Source of the DNA: Auanema rhodensis
Taxonomy: Eukaryota > Nematoda > Chromadorea > Rhabditida > Rhabditidae
DNA: 64,000 bases
Reading direction: 5' to 3'
Assembly (NCBI GenBank): GCA_964057225.1
Contig: OZ059894.1
Coordinates: 24,458,476-24,522,475, forward strand
Made by a program: the position numbers and the translations under genes. How positions within the stretch are numbered: the stretch's first letter is position 1; every line of letters starts with the position of its first letter. The notes beneath the pieces are model-generated. The model saw only the letters and a list, made by a program, of their open reading frames with translations, was not told where the DNA came from and ran no database searches. Below, one piece after another: positions 10,181 to 23,352 of this stretch.

Positions 10181-11208
10181 GTGATGTGCACTTGGTATGT
10201 AACTCGCTTCACGTGAAAGATAAAGAGATGCGGTTTTCAAAATTAAATTTCCCATGTCCATATTAGTCTAAAAACAAATTTTTATTGATATTGGTGCATG
10301 GTAACCATGACTTTGAAATTTACGTGAACTTTAATTTATGCTAATTAAATGTACACGTGATGTGCACTTGGTATGTAACTCGCTTCACGTGAAAGATAAA
10401 GAGATGCGGTTTTCAAAATTAGATTCCCCATGTCCATATTAGTCTAAAAACAAATTTTTATTGATATTGGTTCATGGTAACCATGACTTTGAAATTTACG
10501 TGAACTTTAATTTATGCTAATTAAATGTACACGTGATGTGCACTTGGTATGTAACTCGCTTCACGTGAAAGATAAAGAGATGCGGTTTTCAAAATTAGAT
10601 TCCCCATGTCCATATTAGTCTAAAAACAAATTTATATTGATATTGGTGCATGGTAACCATGACTTTGAAATTTACGTGAACTTTAATTTATGCTAATTAA
10701 ATGTACACGTGATGTGCACTTGGTATGTAACTCGCTTCACGTGAAAGATAAAGAGATGCGGTTTTCAAAATTAGATTCCCCATGTCCATATTAGTCTAAA
10801 AACAAATTTTTATTGATATTGGTTCATGGTAACCATGACTTTGAAATTTACGTGAACTTCAATTTATGCTAATTAAATGTACACGTGATGTGCACTTGGT
10901 ATGTAACTCGCTTCACGTGAAAGATGAAGAGATGCGGTTTTCAAAATTAGATTCCCTATGTCCATATTAGTCTCAAAACAAATTTTTATTGATATTGGTT
11001 CATGGTAACCATGACTTTGAAATTTACGTGAACTTTAATTTATGCTAATTAAATGTACACGTGATGTGCACTTGGTATGTAACTCGCTTCACGTGAAAGA
11101 TAAAGAGATGCGGTTTTCAAAATTAGATTCCCCATGTCCATATTAGTTCATGGTAACCATGACTTTGAAATTTACGTGAACTTTAATTTATGCTAATTAA
11201 ATGTACAC
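10181..11208. repeat. Six-monomer HOR, copy 2 (1028 bp, ends in a deleted monomer)
   Basis: This is the tandem copy of 9153-10180, with the same marker order (10181, 10357, 10533, 10709, 10885, 11061) and the same 28-bp deletion in its last monomer. Sharing a rare deletion shows that the six-monomer block was copied as a unit after the deletion arose. Confidence 0.9.
11061..11208. repeat. 148-bp monomer with a 28-bp internal deletion (second)
   Basis: The same deletion as at 10033-10180, with its junction at 11147/11148. It lies 1028 bp downstream, as expected if copied by the six-monomer duplication rather than deleted independently. Confidence 0.97.
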
Positions 11209-14200
11209 GTGATGTGCACTTGGTATGTAACTCGCTTCACGTGAAAGATAAAGAGATGCGGTTTTCAAAATTAGATTCCCCATGTCCATATTAGTCTAAA
11301 AACAAATTTTTATTGATATTGGTGCATGGTAACCATGACTTTGAAATTTACGTGAACTTTAATTTATGCTAATTAAATGTACACGTGATGTGCACTTGGT
11401 ATGTAACTCGCTTCACGTGAAAGATAAAAAGATGCGGTTTTCAAAATTAAATTTCCCATGTCCATATTAGTCTAAAAACAAATTTTTATTGATATTGGTG
11501 CATGGTAACCATGACTTTGAAATTTACGTGAACTTTAATTTATGCTAATTAAATGTACACGTGATGTGCACTTGGTATGTAACTCGCTTCACGTGAAAGA
11601 TAAAGAGATGCGGTTTTCAAAATTAGATTCCCCATGTCCATATTAGTCTAAAAACAAATTTTTATTGATATTGGTTCATGGTAACCATGACTTTGAAATT
11701 TACGTGAACTTTAATTTATGCTAATTAAATGTACACGTGATGTGCACTTGGTATGTAACTCGCTTCACGTGAAAGATAAAGAGATGCGGTTTTCAAAATT
11801 AGATTCCCCATGTCCATATTAGTCTAAAAACAAATTTTTATTGATATTGGTGCATGGTAACCATGACTTTGAAATTTACGTGAACTTTAATTTATGCTAA
11901 TTAAATGTACACGTGATGGGCACTTGGTATGTAACTCGCTTCACGTGAAAGATAAAGAGATGCGGTTTTCAAAATTAGATTCCCCATGTCCATATTAGTC
12001 TAAAAACAAATTTTTATTGATATTGGTGCATGGTAACCATGACTTTGAAATTTACGTGAATTTTAATTTATGCTAATTAAATGTACACGTGATGTGCACT
12101 TGGTATGTAACTAGCTTCACGTGAAAGATAAAGAGATGCGGTTTTCAAAATTAGATTCCCCATGTCCATATTAGTCTAAAAACAAATTTTTATTGATATT
12201 GGTGCATGGTAACCATGACTTTGAAATTTACGTGAACTTCAATTTATGCTAATTAAATGTACACGTGATGTGCACTTGGTATGTATTTTGCTTCACGTGA
12301 AAGATAAAGAGATGCGGTTTTCAAAATTAGATTCCCCATGTCCATATTAGTCTAAAAACAAATTTGTATTGATATTGGTGCATGGTAACCATGACTTTGA
12401 AATTTACGTGAACTTTAATTTATGCTAATTAAATGTACACGTGATGGGCACTTGGTATGTAACTCGCTTCACGTGAAAGATAAAGAGATGCGGTTTTCAA
12501 AATTAGATTCCCCATGTCCATATTAGTCTAAAAACAAATTTTTATTGATATTGGTGCATGGTAACCATGACTTTGAAATTTACGTGAATTTTAATTTATG
12601 CTAATTAAATGTACACGTGATGTGCACTTGGTATGTAACTAGCTTCACGTGAAAGATAAAGAGATGCGGTTTTCAAAATTAGATTCCCCATGTCCATATT
12701 AGTCTAAAAACAAATTTTTATTGATATTGGTGCATGGTAACCATGACTTTGAAATTTACGTGAACTTCAATTTATGCTAATTAAATGTACACGTGATGTG
12801 CACTTGGTATGTAACTAGCTTCACGTGAAAGATAAAGAGATGCGGTTTTCAAAATTAGATTCCCCATGTCCATATTAGTCTAAAAACAAATTTTTATTGA
12901 TATTGGTGCATGGTAACCATGACTTTGAAATTTACGTGAACTTCAATTTATGCTAATTAAATGTACACGTGATGTGCACTTGGTATGTAACTAGCTTCAC
13001 GTGAAAGATAAAGAGATGCGGTTTTCAAAATTAGATTCCCCATGTCCATATTAGTCTAAAAACAAATTTTTATTGATATTGGTGCATGGTAACCATGACT
13101 TTGAAATTTACGTGAACTTTAATTTATGCTAATTAAATGTACACGTGATGTGCACTTGGTATGTAACTCGCTTCACGTGAAAGATAAAGAGATGCGGTTT
13201 TCAAAATTAGATTCCCCATGTCCATATTAGTCTAAAAACAAATTTTTATTGATATTGGTGCATGGTAACCATGACTTTGAAATTTACGTGAACTTCAATT
13301 TATGCTAATTAAATGTACACGTGATGTGCACTTGGTATGTAACTCGCTTCACGTGAAAGATAAAGAGATGCGGTTTTCAAAATTAGATTCCCCATGTCCA
13401 TATTAGTCTAAAAACAAATTTTTATTGATATTGGTGCATGGTAACCATGACTTTGAAATTTACGTGAACTTTAATTTATGCTAATTAAATGTACACGTGA
13501 TGTGCACTTGGTATGTAACTCGCTTCACGTGAAAGATAAAGAGATGCGGTTTTCAAAATTAGATTCCCCATGTCCATATTAGTCTAAAAACAAATTTTTA
13601 TTGATATTGGTTCATGATAACCATGACTTTGAAATTTACGTGAACTTTAATTTATGCTAATTAAATGTACACTTGATGTGCACTTGGTATGTAACTAGCT
13701 TCACGTGAAAGATAAAGAGATGCGGTTTTCAAAATTAGATTCCCCATGTCCATATTAGTCTAAAAACAAATTTTTATTGATATTGGTGCATGGTAACCAT
13801 GACTTTGAAATTTACGTGAACTTCAATTTATGCTAATTAAATGTACACGTGATGTGCACTTGGTATGTAACTCGCTTCACGTGAAAGATAAAGAGATGCG
13901 GTTTTCAAAATTAGATTCCCCATGTCCATATTAGTCTAAAAACAAATTTTTATTGATATTGGTGCATGGTAACCATGACTTTGAAATTTACGTGAACTTT
14001 AATTTATGCTAATTAAATGTACACGTGATGTGCACTTGGTATGTAACTCGCTTCACGTGAAAGATAAAGAGATGCGGTTTTCAAAATTAGATTCCCCATG
14101 TCCATATTAGTCTAAAAACAAATTTTTATTGATATTGGTTAATGGTAACCATGACTTTGAAATTTACGTGAACTTCAATTTATGCTAATTAAATGTACAC

Positions 14201-15784
14201 GTGATGTGCACTTGGTATGTAACTCGCTTCACGTGAAAGATAAAGAGATGCGGTTTGCAAAATTAGATTCCCCATGTCCATATTAGTCTAAAAACAAATT
14301 TTTATTGATATTGGTTCATGGTAACCATGACTTTGAAATTTACGTGAACTTTAATTTATGCTAATTAAATGTACACGTGATGTGCACTTGGAATGTAACT
14401 CGCTTCACGTGAAAGATAAAGAGATGCGGTTTTCAAAATTAGATTCCCCATGTCCATATTAGTCTAAAAACAAATTTTTATTGATATTGGTTCATGGTAA
14501 CCATGACTTTGAAATTTACGTGAACTTCAATTTATGCTAATTAAATGTACACGTGATGTGCACTTGGTATGTAACTCGCTTCACGTGAAAGATAAAGAGA
14601 TGCGGTTTTCAAAATTAGATTCCCCATGTCCATATTAGTCTAAAAACAAATTTTTATTGATATTGGTGCATGGTAACCATGACTTTGAAATTTACGTGAA
14701 CTTTAATTTATGCTAATTAAATGTACACGTGATGTGCACTTGGTATGTAACTCGCTTCACGTGTAAGATAAAGAGATGCGGTTTTCAAAATTAGATTCCC
14801 CATGTCCATATTAGTCTAAAAACAAATTTTTATTGATATTGGTTCATGGTAACCATGACTTTGAAATTTACGTGAACTTTAATTTATGCTAATTAAATGT
14901 ACACGTGATGTGCACTTGGTATGTAACTCGCTTCACGTGAAAGATAAAGAGATGCGGTTTTCAAAATTAGATTCCCCATGTTCATATTAGTCTAAAAACA
15001 AATTTTTATTGATATTGGTGCATGGTAACCATGACTTTGAAATTTACGTGAACTTTAATTTATGCTAATTAAATGTACACGTGATGTGCACTTGGTATGT
15101 AACTCGCTTCACGTGAAAGATAAAGAGATGCGGTTTTCAAAATTAGATTCCCCATGTCCATATTAGTCTAAAAACAAATTTTTATTGATATTGGTTCATG
15201 GTAACCATGACTTTGAAATTTACGTGAACTTTAATTTATGCTAATTAAATGTACACGTGATGTGCACTTGGTATGTAACTCGCTTCACGTGTAAGATAAA
15301 GAGATGCGGTTTTCAAAATTAGATTCCCCATGTCCATATTAGTCTAAAAACAAATTTTTATTGATATTGGTGCATGGTAACCATGACTTTGAAATTTACG
15401 TGAACTTTAATTTATGCTAAATAAATGTACACGTGATGTGCACTTGGTATGTAACTCGCTTCACGTGAAAGATAAAGTGATGCGGTTTTCAAAATTAGAT
15501 TCCACATGTCCATATTAGTCTAAAAACAAATTTTTATTGATATTGGTTCATGGTAACCATGACTTTGAAATTTACGTGAACTTTAATTTATGCTAATTAA
15601 ATGTACACGTGATGTGCACTTGGTATGTAACTCGCTTCAAGTGAAAGATAAAGAGATGCGGTTTTCAAAATTTGATTCCCCATGTCCATATTAGTCTAGA
15701 AACAAACTTTTATTGATATTGGTTCATGGTAACCATGACTTTGAAATTTACGTGAACTTTAATTTATGCTAATTAAATGTACAC
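11209..15784. repeat. Low-order monomers with local C25A amplification (26 monomers)
   Basis: T7G+C149T monomers followed by C25A (AACTAGC) monomers appear at 11913/12089 and 12441/12617. C25A monomers then run three in a row (12617, 12793, 12969), with another at 13673, suggesting expansion by single monomers. Between the two sets, 12265 is a stray copy of the distinctive monomer at 7393 (A22T, C23T, C25T, T102G). From about 13145 to 15784 monomers are mainly plain, G116T or T152C with private single changes. A36T (GTGTAAG) is shared by 14729 and 15257. Confidence 0.75.
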
Positions 15785-18700
15785 GTGATGTGCACTTGGT
15801 ATGTAACTCGCTTCACGTGAAAGATAAAGAGATGCGGTTTTCAAAATTAGATTCCCCATGTTCATATTAGTCTAAAAACAAATTTTTATTGATATTGGTG
15901 CATGGTAACCATGACTTTGAAATTTACGTGAACTTTAATTTATGCTAATTAAATGTACACGTGATGTGCACTTGGTATGTAACTCGCTTCACGTGAAAGA
16001 TAAAGAGATGCGGTTTTCAAAATTAGATTCCCCATGTCCATATTAGTCTAAAAACAAATTTTTATTGATATTGGTGCATGGTAACCATGACTTTGAAATT
16101 TACGTGAACTTTAATTTATGCTAATTAAATGTACACGTGATGTGCACTTGGTATGTAACTCGCTTCACGTGAAAGATAAAGAGATGCGGTTTTCAAAATT
16201 AGATTCCCCATGTCCATATTAGTCTAAAAACAAATTTTTATTGATATTGGTGCATGGTAACCATGACTTTGAAATTTACGTGAACTTTAATTTATGCTAA
16301 TTAAATGTACACGTGATGTGCACTTGGTATGTAACTCGCTTCACGTGAAAGATAAAGAGATGCGGTTTTCAAAATTAGATTCCCCATGTCCATATTAGTC
16401 TAAAAACAAATTTTTATTGATATTGGTTCATGATAACCATGACTTTGAAATTTACGTGAACTTTAATTTATGCTAATTAAATGTACACGTGATGTGCACT
16501 TGGTATGTAACTCGCTTCACGTGAAAGATAAAGAGATGCGGTTTTCAAAATTAGATTCCCCATGTTCATATTAGTCTAAAAACAAATTTTTATTGATATT
16601 GGTGCATGGTAACCATGACTTTGAAATTTACGTGAACTTTAATTTATGCTAATTAAATGTACACGTGATGTGCACTTGGTATGTAACTCGCTTCACGTGA
16701 AAGATAAAGAGATGCGGTTTTCAAAATTAGATTCCCCATGTCCATATTAGTCTAAAAACAAATTTTTATTGATATTGGTTCATGGTAACCATGACTTTGA
16801 AATTTACGTGAACTTTAATTTATGCTAATTAAATGTACACGTGATGTGCACTTGGTATGTAACTGGCTTCACGTGAAAGATAAAGAGATGCGGTTTTCAA
16901 AATTAGATTCCCCATGTCCATATTAGTCTAAAAACAAATTTTTATTGATATTGGTTCATGGTAACCATGACTTTGAAATTTACGTGAACTTTAATTTATG
17001 CTAATTAAATGTACACGTGATGTGCACTTGGTATGTAACTCGCTTCACGTGAAAGATAAAGAGATGCGGTTTTCAAAATTAGATTCCCCATGTCCATATT
17101 AGTCTAAAAACAAATTTTTATTGATATTGGTGCATGGTAACCATGACTTTGAAATTTACGTGAACTTTAATTTATGCTAATTAAATGTACACGTGATGTG
17201 CACTTGGTATGTAACTCGCTTCACGTGAAAGATAGAGAGATGCGGTTTTCAACATTAGATTCCCCATGTCCATATTAGTCTAAAAACAAATTTTTATTGA
17301 TATTGGTGCATGGTAACCATGACTTTGAAATTTACGTGAACTTTAATTTATGCTAATTAAATGTACACGTGATGTGCACTTGGTATGTAACTCGCTTCAC
17401 GTGAAAGATAAAGAGATGCGGTTTTCAAAATTAGATTCCTCATGTCCATATTAGTCTAAAAACAAATTTTTATTGATATTGGTTCATGGTAACCATGACT
17501 TTGAAATTTACGTGAACTTTGATTTATGCTAATTAAATGTACACGTGATGTGCACTTGGTATGTAACTCGCTTCACGTGAAAGATAAAGAGATGCGGTTT
17601 TCAAAATTAGATTCCCCATGTCCATATTAGTCTAAAAACAAATTTTTATTGATATTGGTGCATGGTAACCATGACTTTGAAATTTACGTGAACTTTAATT
17701 TATGCTAATTAAATGTACACGTGATGTGCACTTGGTATGTAACTCGCTTCACGTGAAAGATAAAGAGATGCGGTTTTCAAAATTAGATTCCCCATGTCCA
17801 TATTAGTCTAAAAACAAATTTTTATTGATATTGGTGCATGGTAACCATGACTTTGAAATTTACGTGAACTTTAATTTATGCTAATTAAATGTACACGTGA
17901 TGTGCACTTGGTATGTAACTCGCTTCACGTGAAAGATAAAGAGATGCGGTTTTCAAAATTAGATTCCCCATGTCCATATTAGTCTAAAAACAAATTTTTA
18001 TTGATATTGGTTCATGATAACCATGACTTTGAAATTTACGTGAACTTTAATTTATGCTAATTAAATGTACACGTGAGGTGCACTTGGTATGTAACTCGCT
18101 TCACGTGAAAGATAAAGAGATGCGGTTTTCAAAATTAGATTCCCCATGTCCAGATTAGTCTAAAAACAAATTTTTATTGATATTGGTTCATGATAACCAT
18201 GACTTTGAAATTTACGTGAACTTTAATTTATGCTAATTAAATGTACACGTGAGGTGCACTTGGTATGTAACTCGCTTCACGTGAAAGATAAAGAGATGCG
18301 GTTTTCAAAATTAGATTCCCCATGTTCATATTAGTCTAAAAACAAATTTTTATTGATATTGGTGCATGGTAACCATGACTTTGAAATTTACGTGAACTTT
18401 AATTTATGCTAATTAAATGTACACGTGATGTGCACTTGGTATGTAACTCGCTTCACGTGAAAGATAAAGAGATGCGGTTTTCAAAATTAGATTCCCCATG
18501 TCCATATTAGTCTAAAAACAAATTTTTATTGATATTGGTTCATGGTAACCATGACTTTGAAATTTACGTGAACTTTAATTTATGCTAATTAAATGTACAC
18601 GTGATGTGCACTTGGTATGTAACTCGCTTCACGTGAAAGATAAAGAGATGCGGTTTTCAAAATTAGATTCCCCATGTCCATATTAGTCTAAAAACAAATT

Positions 18701-19480
18701 TTTATTGATATTGGTTCATGGTAACCATGACTTTGAAATTTACGTGAACTTTAATTTATGCTAATTAAATGTACACGTGATGTGCACTTGGTATGTAACT
18801 CGCTTCACGTGGAAGATAAAGAGATGCGGTTTTCAAAATTAGATTCCCCATGTCCATATTAGTCTAAAAACAAATTTTTATTGATATTGGTGCATGGTAA
18901 CCATGACTTTGAAATTTACGTGAACTTTAATTTATGCTAATTAAATGTACACGTGATGTGCACTTGGTATGTAACTCGCTTCACGTGAAAGATAGAGAGA
19001 TGCGGTTTTCAACATTAGATTCCCCATGTCCATATTAGTCTAAAAACAAATTTTTATTGATATTGGTGCATGGTAACCATGACTTTGAAATTTACGTGAA
19101 CTTTAATTTATGCTAATTAAATGTACACGTGATGTGCACTTGGTATGTAACTCGCTTCACGTGAAAGATAAAGAGATGCGGTTTTCAAAATTAGATTCCT
19201 CATGTCCATATTAGTCTAAAAACAAATTTTTATTGATATTGGTTCATGGTAACCATGACTTTGAAATTTACGTGAACTTTGATTTATGCTAATTAAATGT
19301 ACACGTGATGTGCACTTGGTATGTAACTCGCTTCACGTGAAAGATAAAGAGATGCGGTTTTCAAAATAAGATTCCCCATGTCCATATTAGTCTAAAAACA
19401 AATTTTTATTGATATTGGTGCATGGTAACCATGACTTTGAAATTTACGTGAACTTTAATTTATGCTAATTAATTGTACAC
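15785..19480. repeat. Imperfect 9/10-monomer HOR (21 monomers)
   Basis: Series starting with G121A, then C78T (ATGTTCAT), two G116T monomers, a plain monomer and a monomer with GATAGAG and AACATTAG occur at 16313-17368 and 18073-19128. Each is followed by a monomer with CCTCATG and TTTGATTT (17369, 19129). The repeat distance is 9 monomers for the part from 15961 and 10 for the part from 16313, because one extra G121A monomer (18073) was added in the second copy. Private changes include C25G at 16841 and GTGGAAG at 18777. Confidence 0.8.
18073..18248. repeat. Chimeric monomer marking a one-monomer gain
   Basis: Its 5' end (GTGAGGTG) matches the following monomer (18249) and its 3' part (G121A) matches the preceding one (17897). 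This is the pattern expected from a single-register unequal exchange that adds one hybrid monomer. It also has a private CCAGATTAG. Confidence 0.8.
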
Positions 19481-21416
19481 GTGATGTGCACTTGGTATGT
19501 AACTCGCTTCACGTGAAAGATAAAGAGATGCGGTTTTCAAAATGAGATTCCCCATGTCCATATTAGTCCAAAAACAATTTTTTATTGATATTGGTGCATG
19601 GTAACCATGACTTTGAAATTTACGTGAACTTTAATTCATGCTAATTAAATGTACACGTGATGTGCACTTGGTATGTAACTCGCTTCACGTGAAAGATAAA
19701 GAGATGCGGTTTTCAAAATTTGATTCCCCATGTCCATATTAGTCTAAAAACAAATTTTCATTGATATTGGTTCATGGTAACCATGACTTTGAAATTTACG
19801 TGAACTTTAATTTATGCTAATTAAATGTACACGTGATGTGCACTTGGTATGTAACTCGCTTCACGTGAAAGATAAAGAGATGCGGTTTTCAAAATTAGAT
19901 TCATCATGTCCATATTAGTCTAAAAACAAATTTTTATTGATATTGGTGCATGGTAACCATGACTTTGAAATTTACGTGAACTTTAATTTATGCTTATTAA
20001 ATGTACACGTGATGTGCACTTGGTATGTAACTCGCTTCACGTGAAAGATAAAGAGATGCGGTTTTCAAAATTAGACTCCCCATGTACATATTAGTCTAAA
20101 AACAAATTTTTATTGATATTGGTTCATGGTAACCATGACTTTGAAATTTACGTGAACTTTAATTTATGCTAATTAAATGTACACGTGATGTGCACTTGGT
20201 ATGTAACTCGCTTCACGTGAAAGATAAAGAGATGCGGTTTTCAAAATTAGATTCCCCATGTCCATATTAGTCTAAAAACAAATTTTTATTGATATTGGTG
20301 CATGGTAACCATGACTTTGAAATTTACGTGAACTTTAATTTATGCTAATTAAATGTACACGTGATGTGCACTTGGTATGTAACTCGCTTCACGTGAAAGA
20401 TAAAGAGATGCGGTTTTCAAAATTAGATTCCCCATGTCCATATTAGTCTAAAAACAAATTTTTATTGATATTGGTGCATGGTAACCATGACTTTGAAATT
20501 TACGTGAACTTTAATTTATGCTAATTAAATGTACACGTGATGTGCACTTGGTATGTAACTCGCTTCACGTGAAAGATAAAGAGATGCGGTTTTCAAAATT
20601 AAATTTCCCATGTCCATATTAGTCTAAAAACAAATTTTTATTGATATTGGTGCATGGTAACCATGACTTTGAAATTTACGTGAACTTTAATTTATGCTAA
20701 TTAAATGTACACGTGATGTGCACTTGGTATGTAACTCGCTTCACGTGAAAGATAAAGAGATGCGGTTTTCAAAATTAGATTCCCCATGTCCATATTAGTC
20801 TAAAAACAAATTTTTATTGATATTGGTTCATGGTAACCATGACTTTGAAATTTACGTGAACTTTAATTTATGCTAATTAAATGTACACGTGATGTGCACT
20901 TGGTATGTAACTCGCTTCACGTGAAAGATAAAGAGATGCGGTTTTCAAAATTAGATTCCCCATGTCCATATTAGTCTAAAAACAAATTTTTATTAATATT
21001 GGTTCATGGTAACCATGACTTTGAAATTTACGTGAACTTTAATTTATGCTAATTAAATGTACACGTGATGTGCACTCGGTATGTAACTCGCTTCACGTGA
21101 AAGATAAAGAGATGCGGTTTTCAAAATTAGATTCCCCATGTCCATATTAGTCTAAAAACAAATTTTTATTGATATTGGTTCATGGTAACCATGACTTTGA
21201 AATTTACGTGAACTTTAATTTATGCTAATTAAATGTACACGTGATGTGCACTTGGTATGTAACTCGCTTCATGTGAAAGATAAAGAGATGCGGTTTTCAA
21301 AATTAGATTCCCCATGTCCATATTAGTCTAAAAACAAATTTTTATTGATATTGGTGCATGGTAACCATGACTTTGAAATTTACGTGAACTTTAATTTATG
21401 CTAATTAAATGTACAC
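19481..21416. repeat. 11-monomer HOR, copy 1 (1936 bp)
   Basis: Recognised by ordered rare variants: AAATGAG with AGTCCAAA (19481), AAATTTGA with TTTCATTG (19657), TTCATCATG with TGCTTATT (19833), GACTCC with GTACAT (20009), two plain, G66A+C70T (20537), G116T (20713), TTAATATT (20889), CACTCGG (21065), CATGTG (21241). The same order recurs immediately at 21417 and again at 25289. Confidence 0.93.
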
Positions 21417-23352
21417 GTGATGTGCACTTGGTATGTAACTCGCTTCACGTGAAAGATAAAGAGATGCGGTTTTCAAAATGAGATTCCCCATGTCCATATT
21501 AGTCCAAAAACAATTTTTTATTGATATTGGTGCATGGTAACCATGACTTTGAAATTTACGTGAACTTTAATTCATGCTAATTAAATGTACACGTGATGTG
21601 CACTTGGTATGTAACTCGCTTCACGTGAAAGATAAAGAGATGCGGTTTTCAAAATTTGATTCCCCATGTCCATATTAGTCTAAAAACAAATTTTCATTGA
21701 TATTGGTTCATGGTAACCATGACTTTGAAATTTACGTGAACTTTAATTTATGCTAATTAAATGTACACGTGATGTGCACTTGGTATGTAACTCGCTTCAC
21801 GTGAAAGATAAAGAGATGCGGTTTTCAAAATTAGATTCATCATGTCCATATTAGTCTAAAAACAAATTTTTATTGATATTGGTGCATGGTAACCATGACT
21901 TTGAAATTTACGTGAACTTTAATTTATGCTTATTAAATGTACACGTGATGTGCACTTGGTATGTAACTCGCTTCACGTGAAAGATAAAGAGTTGCGGTTT
22001 TCAAAATTAGACTCCCCATGTACATATTAGTCTAAAAACAAATTTTTATTGATATTGGTTCATGGTAACCATGACTTTGAAATTTACGTGAACTTTAATT
22101 TATGCTAATTAAATGTACACGTGATGTGCACTTGGTATGTAACTCGCTTCACGTGAAAGATAAAGAGATGCGGTTTTCAAAATTAGATTCCCCATGTCCA
22201 TATTAGTCTAAAAACAAATTTTTATTGATATTGGTGCATGGTAACCATGACTTTGAAATTTACGTGAACTTTAATTTATGCTAATTAAATGTACACGTGA
22301 TGTGCACTTGGTATGTAACTCGCTTCACGTGAAAGATAAAGAGATGCGGTTTTCAAAATTAGATTCCCCATGTCCATATTAGTCTAAAAACAAATTTTTA
22401 TTGATATTGGTGCATGGTAACCATGACTTTGAAATTTACGTGAACTTTAATTTATGCTAATTAAATGTACACGTGATGTGCACTTGGTATGTAACTCGCT
22501 TCACGTGAAAGATAAAGAGATGCGGTTTTCAAAATTAAATTTCCCATGTCCATATTAGTCTAAAAACAAATTTTTATTGATATTGGTGCATGGTAACCAT
22601 GACTTTGAAATTTACGTGAACTTTAATTTATGCTAATTAAATGTACACGTGATGTGCACTTGGTATGTAACTCGCTTCACGTGAAAGATAAAGAGATGCG
22701 GTTTTCAAAATTAGATTCCCCATGTCCATATTAGTCTAAAAACAAATTTTTATTGATATTGGTTCATGGTAACCATGACTTTGAAATTTACGTGAACTTT
22801 AATTTATGCTAATTAAATGTACACGTGATGTGCACTTGGTATGTAACTCGCTTCACGTGAAAGATAAAGAGATGCGGTTTTCAAAATTAGATTCCCCATG
22901 TCCATATTAGTCTAAAAACAAATTTTTATTAATATTGGTTCATGGTAACCATGACTTTGAAATTTACGTGAACTTTAATTTATGCTAATTAAATGTACAC
23001 GTGATGTGCACTCGGTATGTAACTCGCTTCACGTGAAAGATAAAGAGATGCGGTTTTCAAAATTAGATTCCCCATGTCCATATTAGTCTAAAAACAAATT
23101 TTTATTGATATTGGTTCATGGTAACCATGACTTTGAAATTTACGTGAACTTTAATTTATGCTAATTAAATGTACACGTGATGTGCACTTGGTATGTAACT
23201 CGCTTCATGTGAAAGATAAAGAGATGCGGTTTTCAAAATTAGATTCCCCATGTCCATATTAGTCTAAAAACAAATTTTTATTGATATTGGTGCATGGTAA
23301 CCATGACTTTGAAATTTACGTGAACTTTAATTTATGCTAATTAAATGTACAC
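21417..23352. repeat. 11-monomer HOR, copy 2 (1936 bp)
   Basis: Same marker order as 19481-21416. It adds A48T (GAGTTGCGG) in its fourth monomer (21945), which copy 1 lacks and copy 3 has. That places copy 3 as a descendant of copy 2. Confidence 0.93.
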
